Assembly (NCBI RefSeq): GCF_004139715.1
Contig: NZ_CP035544.1
Coordinates: 1,922,001-1,986,000 of the forward strand
Origin: Muriicola soli
Lineage (GTDB): Bacteria; Bacteroidota; Bacteroidia; Flavobacteriales; Flavobacteriaceae
Reading direction: 5' to 3'
DNA: 64,000 bases
Shown: in pieces, positions 24,258 to 33,344 of the stretch
How positions within the stretch are numbered: the first letter of the stretch is position 1
Layout of the letters: every line of letters starts with the position of its first letter
Program-made: the position numbers and the translations under genes
The notes under the pieces: model-generated
Database searches by the model: none
Told to the model about the DNA's origin: nothing
The model's input: only the letters and a program-made list of their open reading frames with translations

Positions 24258-25217
24258 ATGACGCCTAGCACCAACGCCCTTCTTTCTATTGTGGTCCCTT
24301 TGTACAACGAAGAGGAAAACGTGGAGTTGCTCACTGCCAGAATCCACGAAAGTCTGGAAGGATACCAGTATCAGATTATTTACGTCGACGATTTTTCAAA
24401 AGACAATACCCGCAAGGTGGTCAAGGACATGCAGGATCAGAAGGTACACCTGGTTGCCCTGAAAAAAAACTACGGTCAGAGTCTTGCTCTGGCGGCCGGA
24501 CTAGATTACGCCGAAGGGGAGTATATCATCACCATGGACGGGGACTTGCAGAACGACCCCTCTGATATCCCACAAATGCTGGAATTCGCCCTTAGTGGGG
24601 AATTCGATGTGGTTACCGGAATCCGTCAGAAGAGAAAGGATTCCCTGGTCAAAAAGATTCCCTCTAAGATCGCCAATTTTCTGGTCCGCAGGGTGACCAA
24701 GCTCGATATCAAAGACAATGGCTGTGCCCTGAAAGTATTTACCCGGGACATCGCCAAGGATCTCAATCTCTACGGGGAGATGCACCGCTTTATTACCCTA
24801 CTGGCATTTCTGGAGGGAGCGCAGATCAAACAAGTACCGGTAAAACACCATGCACGCCATGCCGGGGTTTCCAAATACGGCCTGGAACGGGTATTTAAAG
24901 TGGTCGCAGATATGATGCTCTTGCTTTTTATCAGAAAGTATTTCCAGCGCCCCATCCATTTGTTTGGGATTCTGGGGGTATTACTTATCTTATTGGGGAT
25001 AATGATCAATTTTTACCTGCTTATTGTAAAACTGGGACTGGGGGAAGATATCGGGAACAGGCCCTTGCTAATTTTCGGGATGATGTTTATCCTCGGAGGC
25101 ATTCAACTTTTCACCATCGGTATCGTTATGGAACTGCTTATTCGCACCTATTACGAATCTCAGAGTAAACGACCCTATCGCATTAAAAACATTACTATAG
25201 GTGGCAAAGCTGCGTAA
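24258..25217 (+). CDS. GT2 polyprenyl-phosphate sugar transferase (GtrB/DPM-like)
   Basis: 319 residues. The GT-A domain shows IVVPLYNEEENVELL, IIYVDDFSKDNTR and the DXD-type motif ITMDGDLQND. Two C-terminal membrane helices lie near 236-258 and 272-295, the layout of GtrB/ArnC-like enzymes that load a sugar onto undecaprenyl phosphate. The next gene, a flippase-like protein, overlaps by 17 nt, which supports a shared role in making a lipid-linked sugar donor. Confidence 0.88.
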   Translation: MTPSTNALLSIVVPLYNEEENVELLTARIHESLEGYQYQIIYVDDFSKDNTRKVVKDMQDQKVHLVALKKNYGQSLALAAGLDYAEGEYIITMDGDLQNDPSDIPQMLEFALSGEFDVVTGIRQKRKDSLVKKIPSKIANFLVRRVTKLDIKDNGCALKVFTRDIAKDLNLYGEMHRFITLLAFLEGAQIKQVPVKHHARHAGVSKYGLERVFKVVADMMLLLFIRKYFQRPIHLFGILGVLLILLGIMINFYLLIVKLGLGEDIGNRPLLIFGMMFILGGIQLFTIGIVMELLIRTYYESQSKRPYRIKNITIGGKAA

Positions 25218-26067
25218 AAAAGGTATAACCCTTTTAAAAATTGTAGTTAGTGCTGCCCTGCTCTATTTTATATTTACCAAAATCCCGTTCAAGGAGGTCT
25301 GGACTGAGCTGCAAACGGTTAGACCACTATACCTCATCGGGGCCCTGGTACTCTTTGTAATCTCCAAGGTAGTGGCAGCTTTCCGACTCAACCTCTACTT
25401 TCATAAGATCAATATCCCTTTAAGCACAAAGACCAATTTCAGGCTTTATCTGCTGGGGATGTTTTACAATTTATTCTTGCCCGGGGGTATAGGTGGGGAT
25501 GCCTATAAGGGGTACTATTTAAAACAGCATTTTGAGGTAAAGACCAAGAGGGTGGTTGCCGTACTTTTACTCGATCGCCTCAGCGGACTCTTATTGCTTT
25601 TTGTCTTAGCCTGTGCCCTGGGGATGACCCTTGACGCTGAAGAAATATCGAGTTTCCAGTGGTTGTTTGCGCTTTGCATCCCCCTGAGTATTTTGGTTTT
25701 TAGGGTCCTTTACGCCAGGTTTTTCGCTTATGTTTTGGGGATTTTCTGGAAGACAAATCTGTTATCAGCTCTGGTGCAACTTGCGCAACTGGGAACGGTC
25801 CTTTTTATACTTGGAGCCCTTGATATTAATGTAGCTACCTCCGAATACCTTTTTATCTTCCTGATCTCCTCAATAGTTTCGGTGATTCCCCTCACCGTCG
25901 GAGGCATAGGGAGCCGGGAATTGGTGTTTCTCTACGGCGCATTATGGTTGGGGCTTGAAGAAGATCGTTCTATTGGTATCAGCATGATTTTTTTCATGAT
26001 CACAGCATTGGTATCCCTTGCCGGATTCTGGTATCACTTTAAAAAACCTGTTCCGGAAACCCGATAG
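25201..26067 (+). CDS. LPG synthase TM-region/flippase-like membrane protein
   Basis: 288 residues, mostly membrane helices. The motif FNLFLPGGIGGDAYKG appears here as NLFLPGGIGGDAYKGYY, and the late motif VGGIGSRE is also typical of the lysylphosphatidylglycerol synthase transmembrane (UPF0104/YbhN) family. Members move or modify lipids; the catalytic aminoacyl domain of MprF is absent. The start is a GTG inside the preceding gene. Moving the lipid-linked sugar across the membrane is an inference from context. Confidence 0.82.
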   Translation: MAKLRKKGITLLKIVVSAALLYFIFTKIPFKEVWTELQTVRPLYLIGALVLFVISKVVAAFRLNLYFHKINIPLSTKTNFRLYLLGMFYNLFLPGGIGGDAYKGYYLKQHFEVKTKRVVAVLLLDRLSGLLLLFVLACALGMTLDAEEISSFQWLFALCIPLSILVFRVLYARFFAYVLGIFWKTNLLSALVQLAQLGTVLFILGALDINVATSEYLFIFLISSIVSVIPLTVGGIGSRELVFLYGALWLGLEEDRSIGISMIFFMITALVSLAGFWYHFKKPVPETR

Positions 26068-26069
26068 AA

Positions 26070-27728
26070 TCATGGTTTATGCAGCAGGTACATTTTGTTG
26101 AGGATGTTGGAACGTGTATCGGGATTAAGGAATTTTCCCTGTAGCCGCGTAATCCTGAATTGGTCCACTTCGTATTCCGTATCCCATGTTATTCCCTGCC
26201 TCGCCAATTGGGCGGCCTCCTCTTCGGTGGCATAGATCCAGATATCCTCCAGGTTGTTGATCTCCTCAATAGTTGAAATAGTAAGCGGGTATTGGTTGTA
26301 AAAATCGAGGGCCCAACTGTGCTTTTCGGAAATTTTGTGAATTTGGTGAACAGGGATGCCTTGCTGCTCTACGATCTCAGCCATGGCCGATCCGCCCTGA
26401 TACTCCAATAACTGAGGGTAAAAATGAAGGTTTAACACCCCGTTGAGCAGGACAGAGGCAAGTATGGAAATGGTGATGATCCTGAGATATGGCGCTTCTT
26501 TCTTCACAATAAAGTAAGCGACAACCGCGTAAGCGGTAAACAAAGGAATATATGATAGCCAGCTCTCCCATTCGAATACATAGAAACAGATAAGAGCGGT
26601 AGCTATAAAAACCAGGCTCAAAACAAAATACTGCAGGCCCAGTACAATGTTTAAGACGCGTGTATTTTGCTTCCTCTTCAGAGCAAACAAATACGCGGCT
26701 GACAGGACAGAGAACAATGGAATCAGAATATTTAGATAATGAGGAAGTTTAAACTGTGCAAAACTGATGATGATAAATGTAAGGCCAATCCCTCCTACGG
26801 TCAATAGTTCAAATTTCGGATTTCGCCTGAAATGTGTTTTGATCAATTTCTTAAGTTGATCATAATAGGCAATAATTCCAATTAACGTCCACGGCAAAAA
26901 GACCCAGAGAAAGGTGTGGAAAAAGAAAAAATAGTCACTGCTGTTTTTGCCTACTCCTTCCCCGCTCAGGCGTTCAAAGCTCTGTTCCCAGAAGATAAAT
27001 AGAATTCCACTGCGGTTGGCCTTCCCTCGGATCACTTTCTCCGGGTGCAGATCAAATTGATGATAGTAGGCATAAAGCATCGGACTAATGGTAAGGGTAA
27101 AAACTACCAGGGCGAGAAGAACCTTCCAATGGAAAAGTAATTTCCATTTGCCCGTATATGCCAAATGAAACAAGACAGGTATTCCAATAACAAGCAGGGC
27201 GATCTGGCCCTTGGTGGAAAATGCTATTCCTGCACCAAAGGCACCCAGAAGAAGGGAGGGTAAACCTGCATTTTCGATATACCTTGCCAATTGCCAGATA
27301 GCAAAAATGGTAAAGCCCGTGAGAACGGCATCAGTACGTACATCGATATTAGACAACACAATGGTCTGAGCAGTAAGAAAGATGAGGCCGGCTACTTTTC
27401 CAACCTGCTTATTGTACAAAAGTGTCCCTAAACCACGGGTACTGTACGCGCCCAGCAAGGTGGCCAGTAAAGCTGGAATTCGGTAGGCCCAGTCGTGGAT
27501 CCCGAAAATTTTATAGGCAAAGGCAGCCAGCCAATAATGCATATGGGGTTTATCAAGATATTCCTCCGGGCCCTTTAACAGGCTTAGGAAATCATTTTCC
27601 TGCACCATACGCATAGCCATGACTGCAAATTGTGCAGAATCGTTCTCAAAAAGCGTAACAAATAGTCCTGCCACGTAGACCAGTAGGATCAGGATCAATA
27701 AACTCCAGTATCGGGCAGTTGAAATCAT
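26070..27728 (-). CDS. GT39-type (ArnT-like) membrane glycosyltransferase
   Basis: 552 residues with about a dozen membrane helices. The first periplasmic loop holds the acidic motif FENDSAQFAVMAMRM and later KPHMHYWLAAFAYKIFG and YRIPALLATLLG, typical of dolichyl-phosphate-mannose and ArnT-type transferases. These use a polyprenyl-phosphate sugar as donor on the periplasmic side. The ATG at 27728 forms an ATGA overlap with the stop of the PAP2 gene, which fixes the start. Probable partner of the GtrB-like enzyme encoded nearby. Confidence 0.88.
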   Translation of the reverse strand: MISTARYWSLLILILLVYVAGLFVTLFENDSAQFAVMAMRMVQENDFLSLLKGPEEYLDKPHMHYWLAAFAYKIFGIHDWAYRIPALLATLLGAYSTRGLGTLLYNKQVGKVAGLIFLTAQTIVLSNIDVRTDAVLTGFTIFAIWQLARYIENAGLPSLLLGAFGAGIAFSTKGQIALLVIGIPVLFHLAYTGKWKLLFHWKVLLALVVFTLTISPMLYAYYHQFDLHPEKVIRGKANRSGILFIFWEQSFERLSGEGVGKNSSDYFFFFHTFLWVFLPWTLIGIIAYYDQLKKLIKTHFRRNPKFELLTVGGIGLTFIIISFAQFKLPHYLNILIPLFSVLSAAYLFALKRKQNTRVLNIVLGLQYFVLSLVFIATALICFYVFEWESWLSYIPLFTAYAVVAYFIVKKEAPYLRIITISILASVLLNGVLNLHFYPQLLEYQGGSAMAEIVEQQGIPVHQIHKISEKHSWALDFYNQYPLTISTIEEINNLEDIWIYATEEEAAQLARQGITWDTEYEVDQFRITRLQGKFLNPDTRSNILNKMYLLHKP

Positions 27729-28294
27729 AATCGTGTCCTGTCTAAAGCAAAGATATACAAGCGGAAGAAAAGCCATCCCATCAGCAGGCCTACAAATGCT
27801 CCGCTAAGGACGTCGAGCGGGAAGTGAACACCGATATAAATACGGCTGTATGAAACCACTACGGCCCATAGAATCAGTACCCGGCTAAGCAAAGGATAAG
27901 TGGATCTGAAAAAGTGGGTAAAGAAAACAGCCAGGGCAAAGGAATTTGCGGCATGGGCCGAAAAATAGCCGTATTTGCCTCCACAGGACGATTTAACGAG
28001 GCGAAACAAGCTGTCCAGTTCAGGATCGTGACAAGGTCTTAGTCGACCCACCCCTAATTTAAAAAAATTCGCCAATTGATCACAAACGGTGATCAAAAGG
28101 GCTATGGACACTAAAAGAAGAAGGGTCTTTTTCCAACCTAAGGTGCGTGCAGAGAAAAAAAGAAGGAGTAAATAAAGCGGAATGGAGCTCCATTTATTGG
28201 TCATGATCATCCAGAAATCGTCCCAGGCAGGCGATCCCAGATTGTTGAGAAAAATAAAGACTTCCTTATCAATATGCAGCAGCTCTTCCCACAT
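27725..28294 (-). CDS. PAP2-family membrane phosphatase
   Basis: 189 residues with about five helices. The three phosphatase motifs are present: KLGVGRLRP (K.{6}RP), YFSAHAANS in place of PSGH, and SRIYIGVHFPLD (SR.{5}H.{3}D). The family removes phosphate from lipid phosphates such as undecaprenyl pyrophosphate or lipid A. It is translationally coupled to the GT39 gene (4-nt overlap), so recycling the carrier or trimming the acceptor lipid is plausible. Confidence 0.9.
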   Translation of the reverse strand: MWEELLHIDKEVFIFLNNLGSPAWDDFWMIMTNKWSSIPLYLLLLFFSARTLGWKKTLLLLVSIALLITVCDQLANFFKLGVGRLRPCHDPELDSLFRLVKSSCGGKYGYFSAHAANSFALAVFFTHFFRSTYPLLSRVLILWAVVVSYSRIYIGVHFPLDVLSGAFVGLLMGWLFFRLYIFALDRTRL

Positions 28295-28295
28295 A

Positions 28296-28523
28296 TCAGG
28301 AATCGTATCTGGCTATTTCCCTGTCGTAAAATTCATTTGCGGCCTCGAAGAGATCTCTGGCTTCAGCCGCCAGTTCTTTTTCATCTTCTCTTGTAAATTC
28401 TTCCAGCCACGCCACCTCATCGTTTTCCAGATTGATCACAAAACGAGGGTATTCGGTATGAATAATAAAGATGGCTGAGGGATGATCCGTATTATCTCCA
28501 AACAAAAATTTGGGTAAGTCCAT
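28296..28523 (-). CDS. Conserved-looking small acidic protein
   Basis: 75 residues from the ATG at 28523 (MDLPKFLFGDNTDHPSAIFI). No signal peptide. The second half is an acidic helix (FTREDEKELAAEARDLFEAA). It lies 1 bp before the PAP2 gene and just after the MATE gene, so it is probably co-transcribed. A longer frame up to 28652 would run into the MATE coding sequence and is not favoured. No function can be given. Confidence 0.7.
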   Translation of the reverse strand: MDLPKFLFGDNTDHPSAIFIIHTEYPRFVINLENDEVAWLEEFTREDEKELAAEARDLFEAANEFYDREIARYDS

Positions 28524-28543
28524 ATATAAATAGTTAACTTTTC

Positions 28544-29929
28544 TCAGTTGCTGCCTGGCGCAACATCCAGAGCTAATTTTCGGGTTAAATAATTGAATCG
28601 AAGATACAACATAATCGCCGAAGCCGTTAAGCCGGCTAAGAGTCCAATCCAAATTCCCGTGCTGCCAAGTTCAGTGTGCAAGCCGAGATAATAACTTATG
28701 GGAAAGGCGATAAGCCAATAGGCAATAAAAGTGATTCCCGTTGGGATCTTAACGTCCTGTAGACCCCGTAATGCCCCTAGTATCACTACTTGCAAACCGT
28801 CTGAGATCTGAAAGAAAGCAGCAACGAGCAGCAGTTGGGCGGCCAGGGCAATTACTTCCATATTGTCTGCCTGGTTGCTGATGTCATCCACGTCAAGATA
28901 GATGGTCGGGAACCAGAATCTGCAGAGCAAAAAGAGAATGGCAAAGCCTATCTCAAGCAGAAGGGTGAGAAAAAAGATCGATTGGGCGATGCGCCTGAGT
29001 TCTGCCCAGTCCTTTAGCCCTTTTTGATTTCCCACTCTGATCATAGCTGCTACTCCCAATCCCATCCCAAACATAAAGGTCATACTGCTGAGATTTAAGG
29101 CAATCTGGTTGGCAGCCTGAGGATTCTTTCCCAGCACCCCGCTGAGCCAGATGGCTGCTGTAAAGATGCCTACTTCAAAGAACATTTGAAGGGCAGAAGG
29201 AAAACCTAGATTGATGATCTTGCGCATCACTTTTTTTTCCAGAGCTCGAAAATTAAAACCGGTGACATAAAACTGGAATTTTTTCTTTTTGTTCAGCAGG
29301 ATCCAGAGGAATGCCAGCATTACAAAACGTGAAATCAGAGTGCCTACAGCTGCCCCCACTATACCCATTTTTGGAAAGCCAAAAGAACCAAAAATCAGTA
29401 GATAGTTCAGGACGATGTTGATCACGTTGGCCAGGATGGTAGCATACATGGGATATTTTGTCTGTGAAAGTCCTTCCGAAAACTGCTTAAACGCCTGGAA
29501 CATGATCAGGGGCACCAGGGAAAAAGCCACCAGGTCGAGATAAGGAATAGCCAGGATTACAACCTCTGCAGGCTGATCCATCAGGTACATCAGCGGTTTC
29601 ATCAGGAGGATAAGCCCAAATAGAGATATTCCGAGAAAGGTACACAGCACCAAGCCGTGCTTTAGAGCGCGTTTTCCGTCGTCTTTTAAACCGGCTCCAT
29701 CGGCTTCAGCCACGAGAGGAGTTATGGCCGTAGAGAAACCAATTCCGAGAGACATGGCGATAAAAACAAAACTGTTCCCAAGAGAAACCGCGGCTAATTC
29801 GGCCGTCCCCAACTGGCCCACCATGATGTTGTCTGCAAAGGCCACAAAGGTGTGCCCCAGCATCCCCAGGATAACCGGGACGGAAAGGGTAATATTGTAT
29901 CTGAATTCCCTGGTGTATCTTTTGAACAA
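28544..29929 (-). CDS. MATE family efflux transporter
   Basis: About 461 residues with twelve membrane helices. The N-terminal segment SVPVILGMLGHTFVAFADNI followed by MVGQLGTAELAAVSLGN is the MATE signature, and the second half repeats the pattern. MATE proteins export drugs or metabolites using Na+ or H+. A TTG at 29929 gives the usual short N-terminus (FKRYTREFRYN); an ATG at 29977 would overlap mazG by 32 nt and remains possible. Confidence 0.9.
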   Translation of the reverse strand: MFKRYTREFRYNITLSVPVILGMLGHTFVAFADNIMVGQLGTAELAAVSLGNSFVFIAMSLGIGFSTAITPLVAEADGAGLKDDGKRALKHGLVLCTFLGISLFGLILLMKPLMYLMDQPAEVVILAIPYLDLVAFSLVPLIMFQAFKQFSEGLSQTKYPMYATILANVINIVLNYLLIFGSFGFPKMGIVGAAVGTLISRFVMLAFLWILLNKKKKFQFYVTGFNFRALEKKVMRKIINLGFPSALQMFFEVGIFTAAIWLSGVLGKNPQAANQIALNLSSMTFMFGMGLGVAAMIRVGNQKGLKDWAELRRIAQSIFFLTLLLEIGFAILFLLCRFWFPTIYLDVDDISNQADNMEVIALAAQLLLVAAFFQISDGLQVVILGALRGLQDVKIPTGITFIAYWLIAFPISYYLGLHTELGSTGIWIGLLAGLTASAIMLYLRFNYLTRKLALDVAPGSN

Positions 29930-29945
29930 AAGAGTGAATTTAAAA

Positions 29946-30719
29946 TTATAGGCCTTTTGCGTTGTTCCAATGAACATCCATTTCGGCGAGGGTCATTTCT
30001 TTAAGCGATTTCCCCGCTTCTTTAGCTTTGGCTTCCAAATATGAAAATCGTTTGATAAACTTTTTGTTCGTCCGCTCCAGCGCATTCTCAGGGTTCACAT
30101 TTAGGAAGCGTGCGTAATTGACCATGGAAAAAAGGACATCCCCGAACTCTGCTTCAATGCGTTCTTCTTCACCTTTTTCTATTTCCTCCTGCAATTCGCC
30201 CAGTTCTTCCTGGAGTTTTTCAAAGACCTGTCTGGGTTCTTCCCAATCGAAACCTACCCCTGCTACCTTATCCTGTATCCTATTAGCCTTCACCAAAGCT
30301 GGCAAGCTCGCGGGAACCCCTTCCAGGACACTTTTTTTGCCTTCTGAAAGCTTTATGTTTTCCCAATTCTTTTTCACTTCCTCTTCGTCGGTAACTTCAA
30401 TATCTCCGTAGATATGGGGATGGCGGTGAATGAGTTTCTCACTGATGGAATGGCAGACATCGGCTATATCAAAATCCCCGGTTTCTGAGCCGATCTTTGC
30501 ATAAAAGACAATATGGAGTAGCAGATCTCCCAACTCCTTTTTGACCTCTTCTGCATCCCCGTCAAGAATGGCGTCACCCAACTCATAAGTTTCTTCAATT
30601 GTGAGGTGCCGGAGGCTTTGCATGGTTTGCTTTTTGTCCCAGGGACATTTTGCCCGTAATTCATCCATTATGGTAAGTAAACGGTCCAGGGCTTGCAACT
30701 GGTCTTTACGCGAATTCAT
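29946..30719 (-). CDS. mazG: Nucleoside triphosphate pyrophosphohydrolase
   Basis: 257 residues from the ATG at 30719. Two MazG domains are visible. The first has CPWDKKQTMQSLRHLTIEE and the metal-binding EE..E / KELGD pair; the second has ELGELQEEIEKGEEERIEAE followed by FGDVLFSMVNYAR. The central KVAGVGFDW and the C-terminal FSYLEAKAKEAGKSL also fit. The enzyme hydrolyses (d)NTPs to NMP and pyrophosphate, a house-cleaning and stringent-response function. Confidence 0.95.
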   Translation of the reverse strand: MNSRKDQLQALDRLLTIMDELRAKCPWDKKQTMQSLRHLTIEETYELGDAILDGDAEEVKKELGDLLLHIVFYAKIGSETGDFDIADVCHSISEKLIHRHPHIYGDIEVTDEEEVKKNWENIKLSEGKKSVLEGVPASLPALVKANRIQDKVAGVGFDWEEPRQVFEKLQEELGELQEEIEKGEEERIEAEFGDVLFSMVNYARFLNVNPENALERTNKKFIKRFSYLEAKAKEAGKSLKEMTLAEMDVHWNNAKGL

Positions 30720-30841
30720 CAGAAGTATTTTGCGCAAAAGTACAAAGATGAAAGTTTTGGGGGTGCCCTAATTTTAGAGTATTTTTAAAGTGTACCCCCG
30801 ATGAATGACGGGGTAGTGAATAACAGGAAATAAAAGCACAT

Positions 30842-32503
30842 ATGAAGACCTATTACAGATTAATCGCATTCTCCCTGCTCGCCGTCATATTTGGCTGTAA
30901 AGAGCCTCAATCTTTTGATATCCTGATAAAAAATGGATACGTTCTCGACGGGTCAGGTGAAAAAGGCTTTACGGGGGATGTGGGGATCAATGCCGATACC
31001 ATCGCTGCCATGGGAAAGCTCGATAATGCTATTGGAACCACAGAAATAGATGCAAGCGGTCTTACCGTCGCACCCGGATTTATTAATATGCTAAGTTGGG
31101 CCAACGTATCCCTGATCGAGGATGGACGGTCTCAGAGCGATATCCGGCAGGGAGTAACACTGGAAGTCCTGGGAGAAGGTCGTTCCATGGGCCCATTAAA
31201 CGAAAAAATGGCGGCCAATATGGCCGAGGGACAGCAAAGTATTACCTACGATGTGAGTTGGCGAACTTTGGGGGAATACATGAATTTTATGGAAAATAAA
31301 GGGGTCTCCACCAACATCGCCTCTTTTGTTGGTAACGGCACAGTGAGGGAATATGTCATGGACTACGAGAACAGGATTCCAACCGAGGAAGAACTTGCCG
31401 TGATGGAGGGGCTTGTACAACAGGCTATGGAAGAAGGAGCAGTTGGACTGTCCACCTCTTTGATCTACGTTCCCAGTGGTCATGCCCAAACCGCAGAAAT
31501 TACTGCCCTGGCTAAGGTGGCATCCAAATATAATGGAATGTATATCTCACATATTCGGGATGAGGAAAGCAACTTACTCCAGGCGGTTGGGGAATTGATC
31601 ACTATTGCCGAAGAAGCGCAACTCCCGGCCGAGATCTACCACTTTAAGGCATCTGGGACAGCTAACTGGCATCTGCTCGATAGTGCTATCCAGATGGTGG
31701 ATAAGGCAAGGGCAAAAGGCTTGCAGGTCACAACAGACATGTATATGTACAATGCCAGTTCAACCGGACTTAATGTTTTGCTCCCGGGATGGGCCAAAGA
31801 GGGCGGTCACAACAGCACTATTGCCTTAATGAAACAAGCCCCAATGAGAAAAAAAATGATCGAGGAGATCGATTTTCACGTGCCCCCTGAAAATATCCTT
31901 CTCGTTGGTTTCAGAAATCCTGAAATGAGGAATCTTATCGGTAAAACCCTGGCCGAAGTAGCCAAGGAAAGAGACAAGCCGGCGGCGGAGACTGTGGTGG
32001 ATCTGATCTTTGAAGACGACAGCAGGATCCAGGTGGTCTACTTTTCCATGTCTGAAGAAAACATAAAGAAAAAGCTGGCACTACCCTATATGGCTATCTG
32101 TTCCGATGCGGGCTCCTATACCAATGAAGGAGTCTTTCTGGAACAAAGTACACACCCCAGGGCCTATGGTTCGTTCGCCCGATTACTAGGCCATTTTGTA
32201 AGGGAGGAAAAGATCATTACCCTGGAAGAGGCCATACGCAGGCTTACGCTACTGCCTGCCACTAATTTAAAACTCCAAAATCGGGGGGCTTTAAAAGAAG
32301 GATATTATGCAGACGTGGTCCTTTTTGATGCAAATACCATTACCGATAATGCGACCTTTAAAGAACCACATCAGTACGCTACAGGGATGGTACATGTATT
32401 GGTGAACGGTGTTCCCGTGCTAAAAGATGGAGAACATACTGGGGCATTTCCGGGCAGGTTTGTCAAAGGACCCGGATTTGTGAAGCCAACTGAAACCCAA
32501 TAA
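30842..32503 (+). CDS. N-acyl-D-amino-acid deacylase-like lipoprotein, HxH absent
   Basis: 553 residues with lipobox IFGC (Cys19). The fold is clear from FDILIKNGYVLDGSG, the conserved APGFI, the long TIM-barrel middle (MYISHIRDEE, EIYHFKASG) and CSDAGSYTNEG before the C-terminal beta-sandwich. Where D-aminoacylases have a GFID.H.H metal motif, this protein reads GFINMLSWA (79-87), and the Cys ligand region reads EVLGEGRSMG. The later His residues and the Asp are kept. It may use a single metal or act on a different substrate. It begins a run of exported hydrolases. Confidence 0.82.
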   Translation: MKTYYRLIAFSLLAVIFGCKEPQSFDILIKNGYVLDGSGEKGFTGDVGINADTIAAMGKLDNAIGTTEIDASGLTVAPGFINMLSWANVSLIEDGRSQSDIRQGVTLEVLGEGRSMGPLNEKMAANMAEGQQSITYDVSWRTLGEYMNFMENKGVSTNIASFVGNGTVREYVMDYENRIPTEEELAVMEGLVQQAMEEGAVGLSTSLIYVPSGHAQTAEITALAKVASKYNGMYISHIRDEESNLLQAVGELITIAEEAQLPAEIYHFKASGTANWHLLDSAIQMVDKARAKGLQVTTDMYMYNASSTGLNVLLPGWAKEGGHNSTIALMKQAPMRKKMIEEIDFHVPPENILLVGFRNPEMRNLIGKTLAEVAKERDKPAAETVVDLIFEDDSRIQVVYFSMSEENIKKKLALPYMAICSDAGSYTNEGVFLEQSTHPRAYGSFARLLGHFVREEKIITLEEAIRRLTLLPATNLKLQNRGALKEGYYADVVLFDANTITDNATFKEPHQYATGMVHVLVNGVPVLKDGEHTGAFPGRFVKGPGFVKPTETQ

Positions 32504-32512
32504 GACTTAAAT

Positions 32513-33276
32513 ATGTGCTACGATATTAAAGCAAGTCTGGAGGCCCAGCTAAAACGTGCCCGGCAGTACGGGGATGAAATCGCGATCAGGGAGATCGAAG
32601 AAAAGCTGGCGCCACTCACCGACCTACCGATTCACCACGCTTCCGGATTTCAGCATCCCAAACTGCTGATCTATACCGAGGATGATCCGGTTTATCCCAA
32701 GATTGCTACCTGGGGCCTGGTACCCCATTGGGTTAAGGACAAGGCACAACAGAAAAAACTTTGGAACAACACGCTCAATGCCAGGGGAGAAACGATTTTC
32801 GAAAAACCATCATTCAGAACGGCAGCTAAATATCATCGCTGTCTCATCTTTGTCGATGGCTTTTACGAACACCACCATTTCCAGGGAAAAACATACCCCT
32901 ATTTTATCGAACGAAAAGACAACGAACCTCTCATTTTTGCAGGCCTTTGGAACCCCTGGCTCGATCCGGAGTCGGGGAATATGTAAATACCTTTACCATC
33001 GTCACAACGGAAGGAAATCCCTTGATGGCCCGGATACACAACAATCCTAAATTAGCAGGGCCGCGGATGCCCCTGGTTCTCGATGAGGAAATTGCGGACA
33101 AGTGGTTAGTGGAAGTGGAAGATGAGCCGGATGTAAAAGCAGTACAGGAACTGATTCATTCATATCCAGAAGAAGAACTACAGGCTCATACCGTTCACAA
33201 ATTAAGGGGTAAGCAATATCCAGGAAATGTCCCTGAAATAAATGAGGAGGTCATTTATCCCGAACTGCAGGAATAA
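32513..33276 (+). pseudogene. SRAP (HMCES/YedK-like) gene with one frameshift
   Basis: The first frame starts MCYDIKA with the essential Cys2 and runs through WGLVPHWVKD, NARGETIFEKPSFR and RCLIFVDGFYEHH to GLWNPWLDPESGN, then stops at 32986. The protein continues in the +1 frame from TFTIVTTEGNPLMARIHN to the end at 33276. Adding one G to the GGGG run at 32974-32977 restores SGEYVNTFT and a normal-length protein of about 254 residues. SRAP proteins cross-link to abasic sites in single-stranded DNA. The break may be a sequencing error. Confidence 0.85.
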
Positions 33277-33344
33277 ACCATTGCGAGGTAAAAGCACAAT
33301 ATTATTTCATATTTTAGTCTCTTCTGATAAAACAATCACATTCC

